Positions 35,645 to 47,084 of a DNA stretch of 64,000 bases are shown piece after piece. The notes beneath the pieces are model-generated. The model did not search any database and was not told the DNA's origin. It saw only the letters and a program-made list of their open reading frames with translations. The stretch's first letter is position 1; each line of letters opens with the position of its first letter. The stretch lies in assembly GCA_025024175.1 (NCBI GenBank), contig QCXZ01000001.1, positions 37,442,942-37,506,941 on the forward strand, in the 5' to 3' direction. The position numbers were made by a program, and so were the translations under genes. Source of the DNA: Rhyzopertha dominica (Eukaryota > Arthropoda > Insecta > Coleoptera > Bostrichidae).

Positions 35645-37325
35645 TCTGGGTACTCTGATGACTTACTAAAATAATAAAATAATAATATAAATATTAAAAA
35701 ACTGTAGTGCTTTAGAAATTTTAAAGAATTTGCCCATAAAACAGGGAAATTAGAACAAACTAGTTTCCACAATACACTTAATATAGGTACAATAGCCATA
35801 ATATACTCGTATCATATTTTCTACTCAAAATCTACGTCNAAATGCTTTGTGTACATTTTCTACGCGGGTAATGTAGAAAATTATATATAATTTACGCGTA
35901 AACGCCCATCACTGAAAATACACCAAATTAGAATGCTACTAATTATTCAATTCACCACTAATGTCACTTAAATTGCTTTATTCGCTTGTTCTCTTAACTG
36001 CTTTTCAAATAAGGGCAGGTTCGCGCGCTATTCGTTTCCCTTTACATAATATAAGATAGTTTCTGCATCTCGATCTTTGTAGAAGGTTCGATATCGAGAA
36101 TAATCTAAGGGTCCTCAGTTTTAATCTCATTCTTGAGTTGAGATTAAAATTAGAAAATAAGTATGCGTGGCTATAGATGGCGGTAACGCCGTGTGTAGAA
36201 CAATATTGTTTTACCGAGATACCTAGTAATAGTAAACAATTTAATGTAAACTGCTCAATTAGATGCTGAGATCACTAATCGTATAAAACGAATTCAGAAT
36301 TTGGGCTTTGGCTTCTCATAAAGTGATACCACGTAATAAAATACTCCGTACAGCTAAGGTCATAAAATGACCCTCATATATACCGTATATGGATGAATTT
36401 GAAATGGAAGTGTTAACAAACTGGACAAATTATCGTGCTGATTTAAAGTAAACTAAATTATCCGAATGTGTTAACAGGATGATACAGACTGAAAGTATAC
36501 CAATTTGTGCTGTTTTGCCGGTGTAAATGATAGATCATACTGAGCTTAATTTAAAATTTAATCCTGTGTTATAATCAACATTTGTTATCTATGTGCAATT
36601 CATCAACAGACTGTGGGTGCAAGTAAGCTGTTCTACTAGTAATCGTATACAGTGGTAAGTACACACAAAATTGCCGATGTATTAAGTACAAATGTAAGTC
36701 AACCCACGTTTGTGTACATTACTAGTCTGTTATTTGTATCTAAATAAGACGGTATTACTGAACAAAGATCTAAAAACAAGATAAATTAAATATGTTACCT
36801 GAGGTAGTAGGTAGGACACTAAATAAATTTCAGCACTGCGATGTTGTATGTACAGCTAAACTAATAAATTTCAACCACAAGAATTGATTTGATAACTAAT
36901 GGCTACCTTGAGCTAGGGCTTACAGAGCAAAGCTTTTTGTAATAAATTATTAGGAATTCTCAACCTGAGTTCTCCTTATGTATTTAGTTCAGCACATGAT
37001 TATATCGTATACCTTTTTTCCTGTTGTAAAATTGCATTTATTTCGATTTTACACAGACATTGCAACCATCACTTTTTGTAAATGTCGGATAACTCGGTAC
37101 TGGTGCATGTTAGACCCAATATATGGTTATTAAAGTTTTAAGACGTAAGGATATGTTGGCGGTTGATAAAAATACGTCGTTGTACTTACCAAGGATACCA
37201 GCACTTTAATTGTAAGTACTAAAGATTAATTTTATATTTCGTTTCAAAATATCCAAAATCCACCTCCCCAACTATAGCCGACTTTGGTATAGGTACAATG
37301 TAATGTTGTCAGGAGGCTTGTCATA
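35645..37325. other. gene-free stretch
   Basis: No gene recognised. A small hairpin (TTTTAATCTCA and TGAGATTAAAA, about 36118-36150) is visible. Confidence 0.4.
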
Positions 37326-37329
37326 AAAA

Positions 37330-38040
37330 TGAATTGTCTACTGTTGTGGAAAATGATCCGGCGACGCCGACGGCAATCTTCCCGAACAGTGCCCCCATAT
37401 TATTCTGCTTCAGCCTTCATTTTAGTCGTGTTGTTGGACTTTCGGTAGCTGTGCAGGTACACACTTGTCACTTCTTTACATCCTCTAGACAGTGTATGTA
37501 CCCGATAGAATCGTTTGCGAACTTTTGACACTCTTGTTTACTCCCAGGTAGGTAAGGCTGCACCTTTTCTAACACCTGTGGTATGTACTCCGGGGAGATA
37601 TCCAGGTCGTAGTATGTTGTGATCTTTCCACTTAATTAGAGGACCAATGTCGCTGACTTCTTCCGACCCTCCCTGACGTTTTCATTCTCCACACAGTCTT
37701 CTGGATAATATACATCGGCGTTGTGATTCCTTCCTGGACGATGCCATATCTTGAAATCGTACAGCTGCAATTTCTCCACCCATCTAGGATAAAGCAGCAT
37801 GGTCAGTATACCTATGAGAAATTCTCGTCCATATAGGTACTTATGGAAATGGTTTATGGCTAGCAATTCTTTCATCGTAACGCAGTAGTTCCTCTCAGGT
37901 TTGCTTAAGGCTTTGCTCACATTTTCTTCGCCATTCTGCATCTGCGACAGCACTGCTTCATAATGCCAAATTTACTTGCATCCTTATCCAAAATGAATAT
38001 TCTGCGCCGTCGCGTCAGGGCCAATCTGCCGTGAACTTCT
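37330..38040 (-). pseudogene. gypsy fragment B: RT end, RNase H, integrase start
   Basis: The minus strand reads from an RT-RNase H hinge (about 38040-37960) into LSQMQNGEENVSKALSKPER, NYCVTMKELLAINHFHKYLY and YDFKIWHRPGRNHNADVYYP (37953-37690), a typical Ty3/gypsy RNase H with its closing H-R-P-G-R-x-H-x-A-D block. RKRFYRVHTLSRGCKE and RKSNNTTKMKAEAE (about 37500-37390) are the integrase zinc-finger entry. The RNase H is shortened relative to the family, and the integrase stops soon after. Reverse-transcription role only by homology; inactive. Confidence 0.8.
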
Positions 38041-38079
38041 TCGCATGGTTTGCTGGACGTGGACGGCTTTCCAGAGAAA

Positions 38080-38930
38080 CAGCAGGGGACAAAGGTGCCG
38101 AAGACGTTGAATTACCAGATACTTCCCTCCTGCTTGATGTTTGGCAGTCTAGCACGATCATCCGGAGCATCTAGAAGTGGATTCAGGAATTTTCTATTCC
38201 TGCGATATGTACCACTGGAACTTTTTACAATATAACATCTAGGCGATTCATGGACCTTTCCAACTTTTCCCCGTTGACGAAGATCCGAGATCTAGACACT
38301 GACCGATGGGAAGATCAGTTCTATGATATCGATCGAAATCGACTTTGTGTTTATTATTCGCTCTTTCTTCTTTAATTACACTGGCGTATATTCCGTTAGA
38401 GAGAACTGCAGCACTTTGGGAACAATGGGAACAAGTCCACGAAGTTTACGACCCACTGGGAGTTCAGCGGGACTATGCCCACATTACAGAGTAGTCGAGT
38501 GGTGTTTTTTTTTACTTCCGATTCGATGAAGCCATTGCGTTCAGCGTATCATCTAGTTACTATCGTACTCAATAGCAAACATTCGATAAACAGATCCTAC
38601 AGTTTGTGAAAACTGAGTACCGTTGTCGCTCCCAACTATTTCAGACACGTCATGGCGAGCGAATATAGATCTCATGTGCATAATCACACATTCAGGCGTT
38701 AGTCTCAAGTTTAGCCACTTCAAAGTAGCGTAAATAATAGTCAGCTACCAAACCAATGCAGTGCCATGGACGTTTCGGAAGTTCTGTTGGCATCATAGGT
38801 TCGACTGGATCTGACTGGTACTGAATGCAAGACAGTTTTTGATCACCTGGACTAATAATGCGTTGACAGACCAGGCTACCATATGGACTGATTGATGATG
38901 ATTTTAAATGATGCGAAAGCGCAGTCATTG
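38080..38930 (-). pseudogene. gypsy fragment A: integrase core to C-terminus
   Basis: At 38928-38692, MMPTELPKRPWHCIGLVADY and YYLRYFEVAKLET give the integrase core start. The first catalytic Asp block has been shortened. VIMHMRSIFARHDVSEIVGS and DNGTQFS (about 38690-38610) give the second Asp. HSPAELPVGRKLRGLVPIVP (about 38480-38420) follows the glutamate region. VKSSSGTYRRNRKFLNP (about 38200-38150) is the C-terminal DNA-binding end. Fragment B begins just below, so the natural order RNase H then integrase is reversed. The two are separate copies or a rearranged one. Confidence 0.7.
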
Positions 38931-39041
38931 ATAATACAGGGTGTGTCTGATAAACATCTAGACATTATAAAAGTTTGCATTCGTCAGGAAAAGTTTCATT
39001 TACGAAATTAACGTTGTGGAGAAAACTGTTCAGTTAAAAAA

Positions 39042-39615
39042 ATGACATTTATGAACGCCTTTCACACCATTTTGTATACCATAATAAGAGATTTGCAAGA
39101 TTTGGGATCAAAAATCGATGAAACAGATCGTGTGTGTCACTTGTTGTCGCTGCCATCCCAATACGGTACTGTTGTGACTGCAATCGAGACAGTCTCACAA
39201 GTGAAAATGGATTTTGTAAAGGTCAGACTACTGGACGAAGAAATAACAATAAGATCCCGGTATGAGCAGGGCGCAACACAGTAGAAATCGGAGGTTAGTT
39301 TCAGAGCAACAAATAATAGATGTTACATTTATGGAGAAAAACGCATTACAAAGCGAATTGTCCAAGAAGATTTAACAGAGGAAATTGGAGAGAACGTCGT
39401 GCACGTGGACATTTTCGTGAAAGGAACAGGAACGTCGAAAGACCACCAGATAACCGTGGAAAAGCGTATTTAACTGAAGAAAGTGGCATTATGCTTTTTG
39501 TTGCTAATTTGTGCAACAGCTCAAATTCACAGTGAATCATTGTTTTATCATTGATTCAGGCGCAAGTAATCATTTCGTCAAAGAGGAACTGTTGGCGTAC
39601 ATGACAAGTCATTAA
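39042..39615 (+). pseudogene. copia gag and protease start
   Basis: IIRDLQDLGSKIDETDRVCH, LSLPSQYGTVVTAIET and VRLLDEEITIRS (39042-39284) match copia-type gag. The zinc knuckle follows near 39310-39370 but is damaged: CYIYGEK in one frame and THYKANC in the next, with one Cys changed to Tyr. HCFIIDSGASNHFVKEELL (about 39540-39600) is the aspartic protease active site (D-S-G-A-S). Frames are broken between gag and protease. Confidence 0.75.
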
Positions 39616-39769
39616 ATTAAAGCATGAAATTAATATTCAAAGATGGTATCGAAGGGTTTAAAAATTGTTTTTGAAGAAGATTGTGCTACCATATGTACGG
39701 AAAAAGCTTCAATAATTTGCAAAAAGGTTAGTGATATGTAAGTTGTATACGTCAATCGAAGAAGGGGAT

Positions 39770-40560
39770 CTATGGCATAGAAGAATGTGTTGAAAGCAAA
39801 GCTACAAGACAACCATTCTACAGGAATGAGAAGAAAATGATGTGTGTGGACCCATAACTTTAGCTACTTTGGAAGGTGTGCGATATTTTCAAGTAATCTT
39901 GGACTACTTTTCGCATTTCGTTGTTGTAAAGTTGTTGAAAAACAAAAATGAAGCTAAAGAAAATGTAATATTCCACATAGAAGAGATGAAAACACAATTT
40001 AGAATCACACCGAAGCGTTTGCGAGTGGATAATGGGGGAGAGTTTAGCTCAAAGTATATTGCTAAGTATGCGCAGAAAAATGGAATGAAAAGTGAATATA
40101 CTATAAGTTATTCACCACAAAATGAACCGCAAATCAGAGCGAATGAATAGAACGCTGTTAGACCGAGTACAATCAAGAAGAATAGATGCAGGTTTCCAAA
40201 ATTTTTATGGGGTGAAGCGTTGAAGTGTTCGGTATACGAATTAAACAGATCACCGACATCAGCACTTGAAAAAGGGCAAAACCCAGCATGTATTTGGCAC
40301 GGAAGAAACGATATTTCTAAAATTATAATATTTGGATGTCGTGCATGGCACACTACTGCAGAAACAGAATAAATTAAATTCTAGGGCAATACGTGGTGTG
40401 ATGGTTGGTTATTGTGGAGGTGGCTACAGATTGTGGTTACCAAGTGAAAGAAAAATANTTAGATCAAGAGATGTACGATTCGATGAAAGTATTATAGAAT
40501 ATCATCAGAAAGAATCGAATGCTATAGTTGATGTGGGTTGTATACGCCGCGTTTAAAATT
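39770..40560 (+). pseudogene. copia integrase
   Basis: DLWHRRMC (about 39767-39790) is the first histidine of the zinc finger. The rest of the finger is deleted and the frame resumes at ATRQPFYRNEKK. ITLATLEGVRYFQVILDYFS, LRVDNGGEFSSKYIAKYAQK and YTISYSPQNE give the catalytic core to about 40130. SRAIRGVMVGYCGGGYRLWL and RSRDVRFDESI (40380-40500) are the conserved integrase tail. Several stops and an undetermined base (about 40458) are present. Confidence 0.8.
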
Positions 40561-40570
40561 TGAAATAAGT

Positions 40571-40850
40571 GCGGGAAAGTGTGGTGGGGGAACTGTGCAT
40601 GAGATGGAGAGCAGGTCTGGAAGAGGACGAGGGTGGCAAGGGACAGTATGTGGGACGCCTCCGCTACGTTAGCTGGACGTTCTAGGTACGAGAGTGTGTC
40701 GCTATTGTTTTTTTTGCATAAGTCGCCATTAACTTTGGGAATTATCACCATTTTGTAAACCCACGCGTTTTGTATTTAATATAGAATTCTGAGGCCCTGA
40801 GTGTTTTACTAGAGTCCTCATCATAGTAGACCAAAACACAGAAATGCCAC
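40571..40850. other. insertion inside the copia remnant
   Basis: Between the integrase tail (ending PRLKFEIS) and the linker beginning near MVPVAEQ, about 280 bases do not read as copia. The first 130 are unusually G-rich. No TIR, poly-A tail or target duplication could be made out, so its class is unknown. Confidence 0.4.
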
Positions 40851-40869
40851 AAAAGATGCTACTAAAATA

Positions 40870-42404
40870 ATGGTGCCAGTAGCTGAGCAACGGAATACAG
40901 AAGAAAATGAACAAATAGAAGAAATAGGCGCTGTGGAGGAACAACTTGATGAAGAAGATGATGTACAGCAAGTAGGTTTTGGTACTGAAGACGACAATGA
41001 AGGTAAACAAACAAGACCAGTTAGAAATACAATAAAGCCAGCATATCTTAATGATTTTTAACTGTATCCAGCATATTCTTTTCTTGCATCTTCGAATGAG
41101 GAACCAAAATTATATGAGGAGGCAGTAGAATCAGAAGAATGGAAAGAATCTATCATAAATTGGACTCCCACAAAAAATTACAGACTTGGTCTTCAGCAAT
41201 TTTACCTGAAAAAGAAAAAGCAATAGATACTCGATGGATATTTAAAATTAAAGAGGACGGAACTAAAAATGCGAGATTGGTAGCAGAGGGTATCAAGTTT
41301 CCTATGACAATTTGGAATTTTCATATGCACCCGTTTGTAGAGTTCCCACTGGAAGACTTTTGTTGTCGATGGCCTTACAAGAACAATTGGAAACTTAGGC
41401 AAATTGATGTACCAACTGCTTCCCTTAACGGCGATCTTGATACCGATGTATACATCTGAGTAAGGTTTAAAAACTTCAGTCCTAAAATGAAACAGAGCAT
41501 TGTATCGAATTAGAAATTCACCAAGATGCTTGAATGATAAGTTTAATGAAGTTATGATTGAATTTGAGCTAAAACTCTCAGTATGATTTTTGCTTCTATT
41601 GTGGGAAAGATGTATATTTAGTACTTTTTGTGGCTGACGCTATTATTGCTGGAACGGAAGAAAAAGTTGAGGAATTAGTTGACAGACTGTACCAACAATT
41701 TAAAATTAAAGATCTCTGAGAACCATTATCTTTCATTGGTATGCAGATAGAATGGAAGGATTACATATTATTCTCATTCTAATCAAAATTAATTGAACGA
41801 CTTTTGCCAGAATTTGATATGCAGAATGGCAGAAAGATTGACACTCCTATGGAAGTAAATTTTCAAGTTGATGAAGCCCCAATTGTTACAGAAATACCAT
41901 TTCGAAAATTTGTTTGTAGTTTGATGTACCACTAGATCTGATTTGGCATTCTCCGTCTCGTGTTTAAGTCGTTATTTGGATAAACCAACAATGCAAGCTT
42001 GGAAGGCGGGACAACGCATACTACATTACTTGTGTGCTACTAAAAATATGGGTCTTTCATATACTAAATCACCTGGTTATCTGAAAGGATATTCGGACGC
42101 AGATTGGGCGGGCGACAAGGCATCCAGGAAAAGTGTTAGCGGGTTTATTTGTTTTCACGCAGGAAACCCAATTGCATGGCATTCAAAGAAGTAACAGTGT
42201 GTGGTTCTTTCATCAATGGAGGCAGAATATGTGTCGGCAGGTTTAGCAGCACAAGAGTTAGTGAATTTAAGTGGTGTATTGTCAGAAATGCCCAAACTGA
42301 AAACCTCGGAGAATTGTATAGCGCTTAGGGTAGATAATGTGAGCTCTATTTCTATGATGCTTACCTATGAAAATAGTAAGGGACAACAGCACATAGAAAT
42401 ATAA
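40870..42404 (+). pseudogene. copia linker, RT and RNase H
   Basis: An acidic linker (EEIGAVEEQLDEEDDVQQVG) precedes the RT, whose entry is read in shifting frames: KAIDTRWIFKIKEDGTKNAR, LVAEG, then QIDVPTASLNGDLDTDVYI (41220-41457). The YVDD region (41590-41760) is heavily damaged. AFSVSCLSRYLDKPTMQAW begins the clear 41943-42194 block, which continues through YSDADWAGDKASRKSVSGF to HSKK and a stop; then VLSSMEAEYVSAGLAAQELV (42201-42260) gives the RNase H glutamate block. Inactive. Confidence 0.8.
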
Positions 42405-42539
42405 TACCACTTTGCCGAAGAAAAATTATAAAAGTTGATTACATTGCATCTACTGAAAACATTTCAAATATATTCACAAAGGCCTTGGGCAAATAAAAAT
42501 TTATGAAGTTCAGATGTCCGTTAGTTGGAGAATAATCTG

Positions 42540-43290
42540 TGAATATTTTAATTGCAGATTGTAATTTTGTCAAATATAAAGTCAAAATCTGGCAGGTATG
42601 TGATAGAACTCTCGCACCACTGATTTGTTCAATGATACAAATCAATGCACAAACGGATTTTGCCTGTACTACCACCAGTGGAGCACTCCATCCAGTTGGC
42701 TCAGTGATAGGTTCTATAACACCTTTGGAATACATGTCCAATTCCATTTTACAGCATCCTTCAGAGGAACTGGAATTATTCTTGCACGCTAATGGCAAAC
42801 GGAACAGCGTCTAATCTAATTTTAATACAAAGCAGATGATTAATCTTTCCTAATCCTTTAAACAGATTGGCAAATTTTTTAAAGTGATCGATCCTGATAC
42901 TAATTTAAAACACGTTTTACCAGTATAAGCTTTTCCGAAGTATTATTATAAGTATTTTTGGCACCCTTAATTATATAAAAATCTTTCCCTAACAGGGACC
43001 TTAAAATGCAAGAACCATATCTGGGCCGTGATGTATTCATCTATGGGACGTAGCCGTTGAGAAAAACACTGACATAACACAATGGCTCCAGTATCAATAT
43101 TTGTCTTGTCAAAGGTTTTCATTTTTGCAATCCTGTTTTTATTCTCGTCGCCAGTAACTACGAAAACAAAAGCATCATTACTGNCAGGAATGTCGACAGA
43201 ACGTACAATACACGATTTGCCTACTCAGGCTACCGCGCGTAACTCCTTTTGCCTTGCGTTTACTGCATATCGTGGACAATTTTCTTCTGA
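42540..43290 (-). pseudogene. gypsy fragment C: protease-RT linker and RT start
   Basis: ELDMYSKGVIEPITEPTGWS and APLVVVQAKS (about 42750-42650) match the entry to Ty3/gypsy RT (normally G-V-I-x-P-V-x-x-P-T-x-W-x-S-P). Upstream minus-strand frames to about 43290 read as the decayed protease-linker part, with stops. The RT is cut where the copia remnant ends (about 42500-42540). Confidence 0.6.
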
Positions 43291-43306
43291 GTGTTCACGC
43301 GGCTGA

Positions 43307-43423
43307 CCTGACCACATGAAATTCAAATTCGAGGGAGACAAATATCACAAATATTGACCTGACCTGACCTGACCTGACCTGACCTGACCACATGAAATTC
43401 AAATTCGAGGAGACAAATATCAC
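43307..43423. repeat. TGACC pentamer run inside a 77-bp duplication
   Basis: About seven TGACC pentamers (43355-43389) separate two copies of a 40-base segment (ACCACATGAAATTCAAATTC and the following GAGACAAATATCAC) 77 bases apart. Confidence 0.8.
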
Positions 43424-43524
43424 TGGCTGTCTAATATCTGATTTCTTTCCGGCTTCTCTTTCATGCGTTAATATAATCAGTAGAAACAACCGATGCAACG
43501 TATGTTGCTGTTGCTTCTTCTGAA

Positions 43525-44976
43525 TTGTTCCTCGATACTTCTAATGTGTATCGCTCAAATAGATACGGTAGAGACAGAGGGGTGTTAATTGCAGTTAAAA
43601 CCAGCCTCTATGTGGAACAAGTGAATCTCGCTTCTACGNTTGTGGATATACATNTGTTGTTAATAAAAAATGAAGTAGCTTCATCCGCTCTATATTTACT
43701 AAGCATCTATATACCTCCCGCTAAACCCTATAATGTATATGAAGATAGTATTAATGTTGTTGAACAGGAGAGTGACATGGCGTCTAAAGTTGTACTTATC
43801 GGAGATTTTAACATAACGGAGTTTGTTGAGCATATACATGTATGCCTATGATATTCAAATTTATTACTCTTTTAAAGCTAGAGACGGAAGCCTAGCATCT
43901 GATTTGGTGAACAGTGATCTCGAAGAAGTTAATAACATAGCATTAGAGCACTGTCTATTACCAAATCCTGGCAAATCTAAGGCCATTGTTTTTGGACCAC
44001 CCAGAAAACAGTTGAATATGGACAACGTCACCCTGGCTATTGATGGAAAAGAGGTGCCTTTTGTACAAGAAGTTAAAAATTTGGGACTACAATGGACAAC
44101 ACATTTCGGTATAAAAAACATATTGCAAATTGTACTCGTAAAGCTTTTAATAATTTGAAGATGTTGTATCCGCACCGCTCGTACTTGACCAGAAAACAAA
44201 ATCTATTTTGTGACTCATTAGTATTGTCTCAATTTTCGTACTGTGCTGCGGTGTATGCGCCTGCACTTGATGCTGCCGCCAGGAATGCCATTCAGAAAGT
44301 TCAGAACTCGTGTCTGAGATAAACTTGTATGTAATCGCTGGCTAAACATGTATACAATCGCTTTCTTGCAGCTTGTGTAGTAACTTATCATCGGATCATG
44401 GTTAGCAGGCAGCCACCTTATCTGCATAGAAAAATGAGATTTCATTGTGATGTGCATAACATTAACATTCGCTTTAAAGGCACTATTACGCCGAAAATCT
44501 CTATTTCAAAGGTCTTTTTCATACAACATTGCAAAACTGTATAATAGCTTACCACATGATATAAAAAGTTGCGTCACAACAACAAAATTTAAAGTAAAAC
44601 TTTTCAGTTATTTATTTGAGGCACAGCTGAAACAGTGACGGTCTCCTGAACTGCAGCAGCAAGGCTGCATTATATAAGCATTATTGCCGGTTGTTGCATC
44701 CTAATTGTTCCGGTATGCGTATATCTTATTGGAATTGACTTTCTTTATTGCTAAGTGAATTTAATTATCTTTATTTATGTATATATTTATATTTATGATC
44801 CTTTAGTATATAACTATAATATTTGAAATTTTTGATGTAATCATAAGTATCAGTTTGTTTTAATAAGGGGGAAGTGGTAGACCGGGGGCCGAGTACTCAC
44901 TGGTGAGTTATCAGACCCATATCTATACTTTGTATTTATTTTTTTTATATTCATATTATTTGTGGGTGGAAAATAA

Positions 44977-45012
<36 letters not shown>

Positions 45013-45013
45013 G
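43525..45013 (+). pseudogene. LINE (Jockey/CR1-like), internally deleted, with 3' tail
   Basis: The endonuclease part reads RYGRDRGVLIAVKTSLYVEQ, LYLLSIYIPPAKPYN and VVLIGDFNI (43558-43815). The frame then jumps directly into RT at MYAYDIQIYYS (43831-43880), where the catalytic Y-A-D-D has become Y-A-Y-D. LPNPGKSKAIVFGP, VKNLGL, LVLSQFSYCAAVYAP and the C-terminal SFSYNIAKLYNSLPHDIK block follow, to a stop at 44636. The end of the endonuclease and the front of RT are missing. A non-coding tail runs to AATAAATT and an ATT repeat (44979-45013), as at the 3' end of some LINEs. Two frameshifts make it inactive. Confidence 0.85.
44979..45013. repeat. ATT microsatellite at LINE 3' end
   Basis: Eleven or more ATT triplets directly after GGAAAATAA; an undetermined base follows at about 45016. 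Confidence 0.9.
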
Positions 45014-45039
45014 CANTTGACTCACGCAAACAGTTGTCT

Positions 45040-45390
45040 TCAACCTATAGACTATTATCCAGTTCATGAACATTAATTTATCAGCATAACTATGTTTTAA
45101 ACGAAAATCGAAGGCTACTGGATCTTGTATTGTGTTCAGATGACCCAAGGTGTACTGTTACCCGGAATGACTATCCTCTAGTGCCTGAAGATGCCCACCA
45201 ACCAACGTTATTGGTCGGGTTATCCTGGAAGAGCAATGCTAATGAGCATAACTTTGTTATAACTGCTGATAACGAGTGTGGAAACGGTATTTCTCTTAAA
45301 TAACATTTTTTGTAGGTACAAAGTGCTATCTAAATCTATTAATCACTACTTTATACAGCAGCATTTTCCTTGGTAATTTCGAACGGTTGG
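45040..45390 (+). pseudogene. LINE endonuclease C-terminal fragment
   Basis: NYVLNENRRLLDLVLCSDDP, then YPLVPEDAHQPTLLVGLSW (about 45084-45230), is the end of a LINE endonuclease: the N-x-x-R-x-L-D-L-V-x-S block and the later D-x-H-x-P-L. Weak linker similarity continues to about 45390. It is the segment missing from the LINE at 43525-44640, yet it lies downstream of that copy's 3' tail. It is thus a second fragment or the product of a rearrangement. Confidence 0.65.
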
Positions 45391-45419
45391 AATATCGATT
45401 CAGCCTGAGGTTTCATTAG

Positions 45420-45666
45420 TCAATCGATGAGTCTATCTGATCCTCTTTGCTTTTTATCTAACCCAAAAGCGGTCGGAAATCGGTTAAACCTCTTCTGCCA
45501 CTGCTGCCCTAAGCGCTCGACTTTTTTCATCTCCGACTCCAACGGCATCGTGCGCGTGATGAGACCTAGGCTATGTCACTTTAAGGCAAAAAAATCGCAC
45601 TCGATAACCAACCCTACCAATAGTACGTTACCTGGTGGTGGCGTTCAGTACAAAAGAACGACTTGA
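45420..45666 (-). pseudogene. possible gag fragment
   Basis: The minus strand reads EMKKVERLGQQWQKRFNRFP then TAFGLDKKQRGSDRL. The pattern (W-x-x-R-F-x-x-F ... K-Q-R) is reminiscent of gypsy gag N-termini. The match is short and unsupported by neighbours. Confidence 0.3.
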
Positions 45667-45669
45667 ACG

Positions 45670-46605
45670 CAAGTTTATGTATTGCGATACAAACTGAAAC
45701 ATAGTTTAGCACTTACAAGACTGAACAACAACCGTCATGCTACCTATCTTGGGTATACACTCACAGAGCAGCTGCTAAACAAAGAGAAAATTAGTTCTTG
45801 TTTCATCCTGCGTTTGCGAGTTGGGCGCATTCTGTTTGCAGTGGGCTAATACTTGAAGTCTAGATGAAGGAACTCCTAATTTTTAAAACTGAAAAGTCCC
45901 TAGTAATAATTACTCGCTTTCAACTGATTTGACTTTCTGTCACTGCATGTTCTTTATCTTTACGGATTTTATTCAGACCCATAAAAAATATTGCATGTAA
46001 GAGTGGGCTCGTTTTTCTAGTTCATTGACAATTTGAAGCACAAGCTTAAAAAGGCTAAGGTCTTACAAAGAGCAGTTTAGAAAGGACAGGTCAGACCAGG
46101 AAAACCAACAATTAAAAGTTTTCGCTTGATCTGGCCCCGGAAAAAAGTGAGGTCTTAAATCTCAAGCTAGTAAAAGACCTTTGTCGTAGCTCCACTTTTT
46201 AAATCCTTTAGTATTAAAGCTGCTAACGAAAGACCCCAAACAATGCATAATATGTACTTATTTCTGCACACCCTTCTTTTAGAAATACCAGAATTTTTTA
46301 TTGTTTAATAATAAGAATGTCCTGAACGTCAATATAATTGATTCAAAGATCTACTTTTTAAACTACCGATCGAATACGATTTCTTGCTTCTTTATTTCTT
46401 TCTGAACAGCAGTTCAATGTGACTAGCTTACATACAAAATCTATTAAAAGAGAAAAAATTCTAGGCCTGAAACAAAACCGTCTACACTATAATGCAAAAT
46501 GTTATTATCTCTATATATCAGGTTGTTGTGAGCAAACGAGCTTAATAATCTCTTGGCTGCTAGTGCGCTTCTGACAAAAGCAAACACCTCACTAGTCTAC
46601 AACTA
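45670..46605. other. gene-free stretch
   Basis: Nothing recognised; AT-rich, short frames only. Confidence 0.4.
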
Positions 46606-46609
46606 ATAG

Positions 46610-47035
46610 TGTTGTCACGTAAAACAGCATCATATTAGTAAAAAGTAACAACCCTCTCCCTACGTTAGGGAAAAATATGGCCATCAGAGCGCGCTACTTG
46701 TACTCACGCTCGGTGTCTATAGCAAGACCAATCGGCAAAGCGAATTCATGGCGTTGTGGCGACCGCGCGTTAAATTCAGTTCNAATTTGGTCACGTTTGT
46801 GCAACCGGTCCATATAATATTATTATAATAATTAACTTTTAACACAATAACTTTAAAACAGGAACAATAAATTATACACTTTCTCAGCTAAGTCAACTTG
46901 ACGTCAACGCCAACGCCGTAATATGCCCACCATCCTACCTCCGCGACCTATCGCGGCATAGCCGTGCGCCCGCGCCCTGCAGCTGTAGTATGCTGCCGCC
47001 TCGCTGGTGGTTGCCAGAGATTTATGCTAGCAACA
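46610..47035 (-). repeat. gypsy 3' LTR
   Basis: On the minus strand it begins TGTTGCTAGCATAAATCTC (47035 down). About 200 bp (47035-46838) match the copy at 49458-49259 nearly exactly. The proposed far end at 46610 (TGTTGTCACG on the plus strand, complementing the TGTT start as a short inverted repeat) rests on terminal form only. An undetermined base lies at about 46783. Confidence 0.65.
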
Positions 47036-47084
47036 CTCGGCCACCCTGAAACAGTTAATGTCCTCATTAATTACACCACCTTTA

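Larger units (their letters stand above)
39000..42500 (+). mobile_element. Ty1/copia retrotransposon (plus strand, decayed)
   Basis: Gag, zinc knuckle, protease, integrase, RT and RNase H appear in copia order on the plus strand with many stops and small deletions. No LTR pair was found. It is flanked on both sides by minus-strand gypsy fragments (38930-38080 and 43290-42540), which suggests that it inserted into, or next to, gypsy material. Confidence 0.8.

Noticed and set aside
45427..45666. 79-codon plus-strand frame as a gene
   Set aside because: The opposite strand gives a better, gag-like reading, and no domain is visible on the plus strand.
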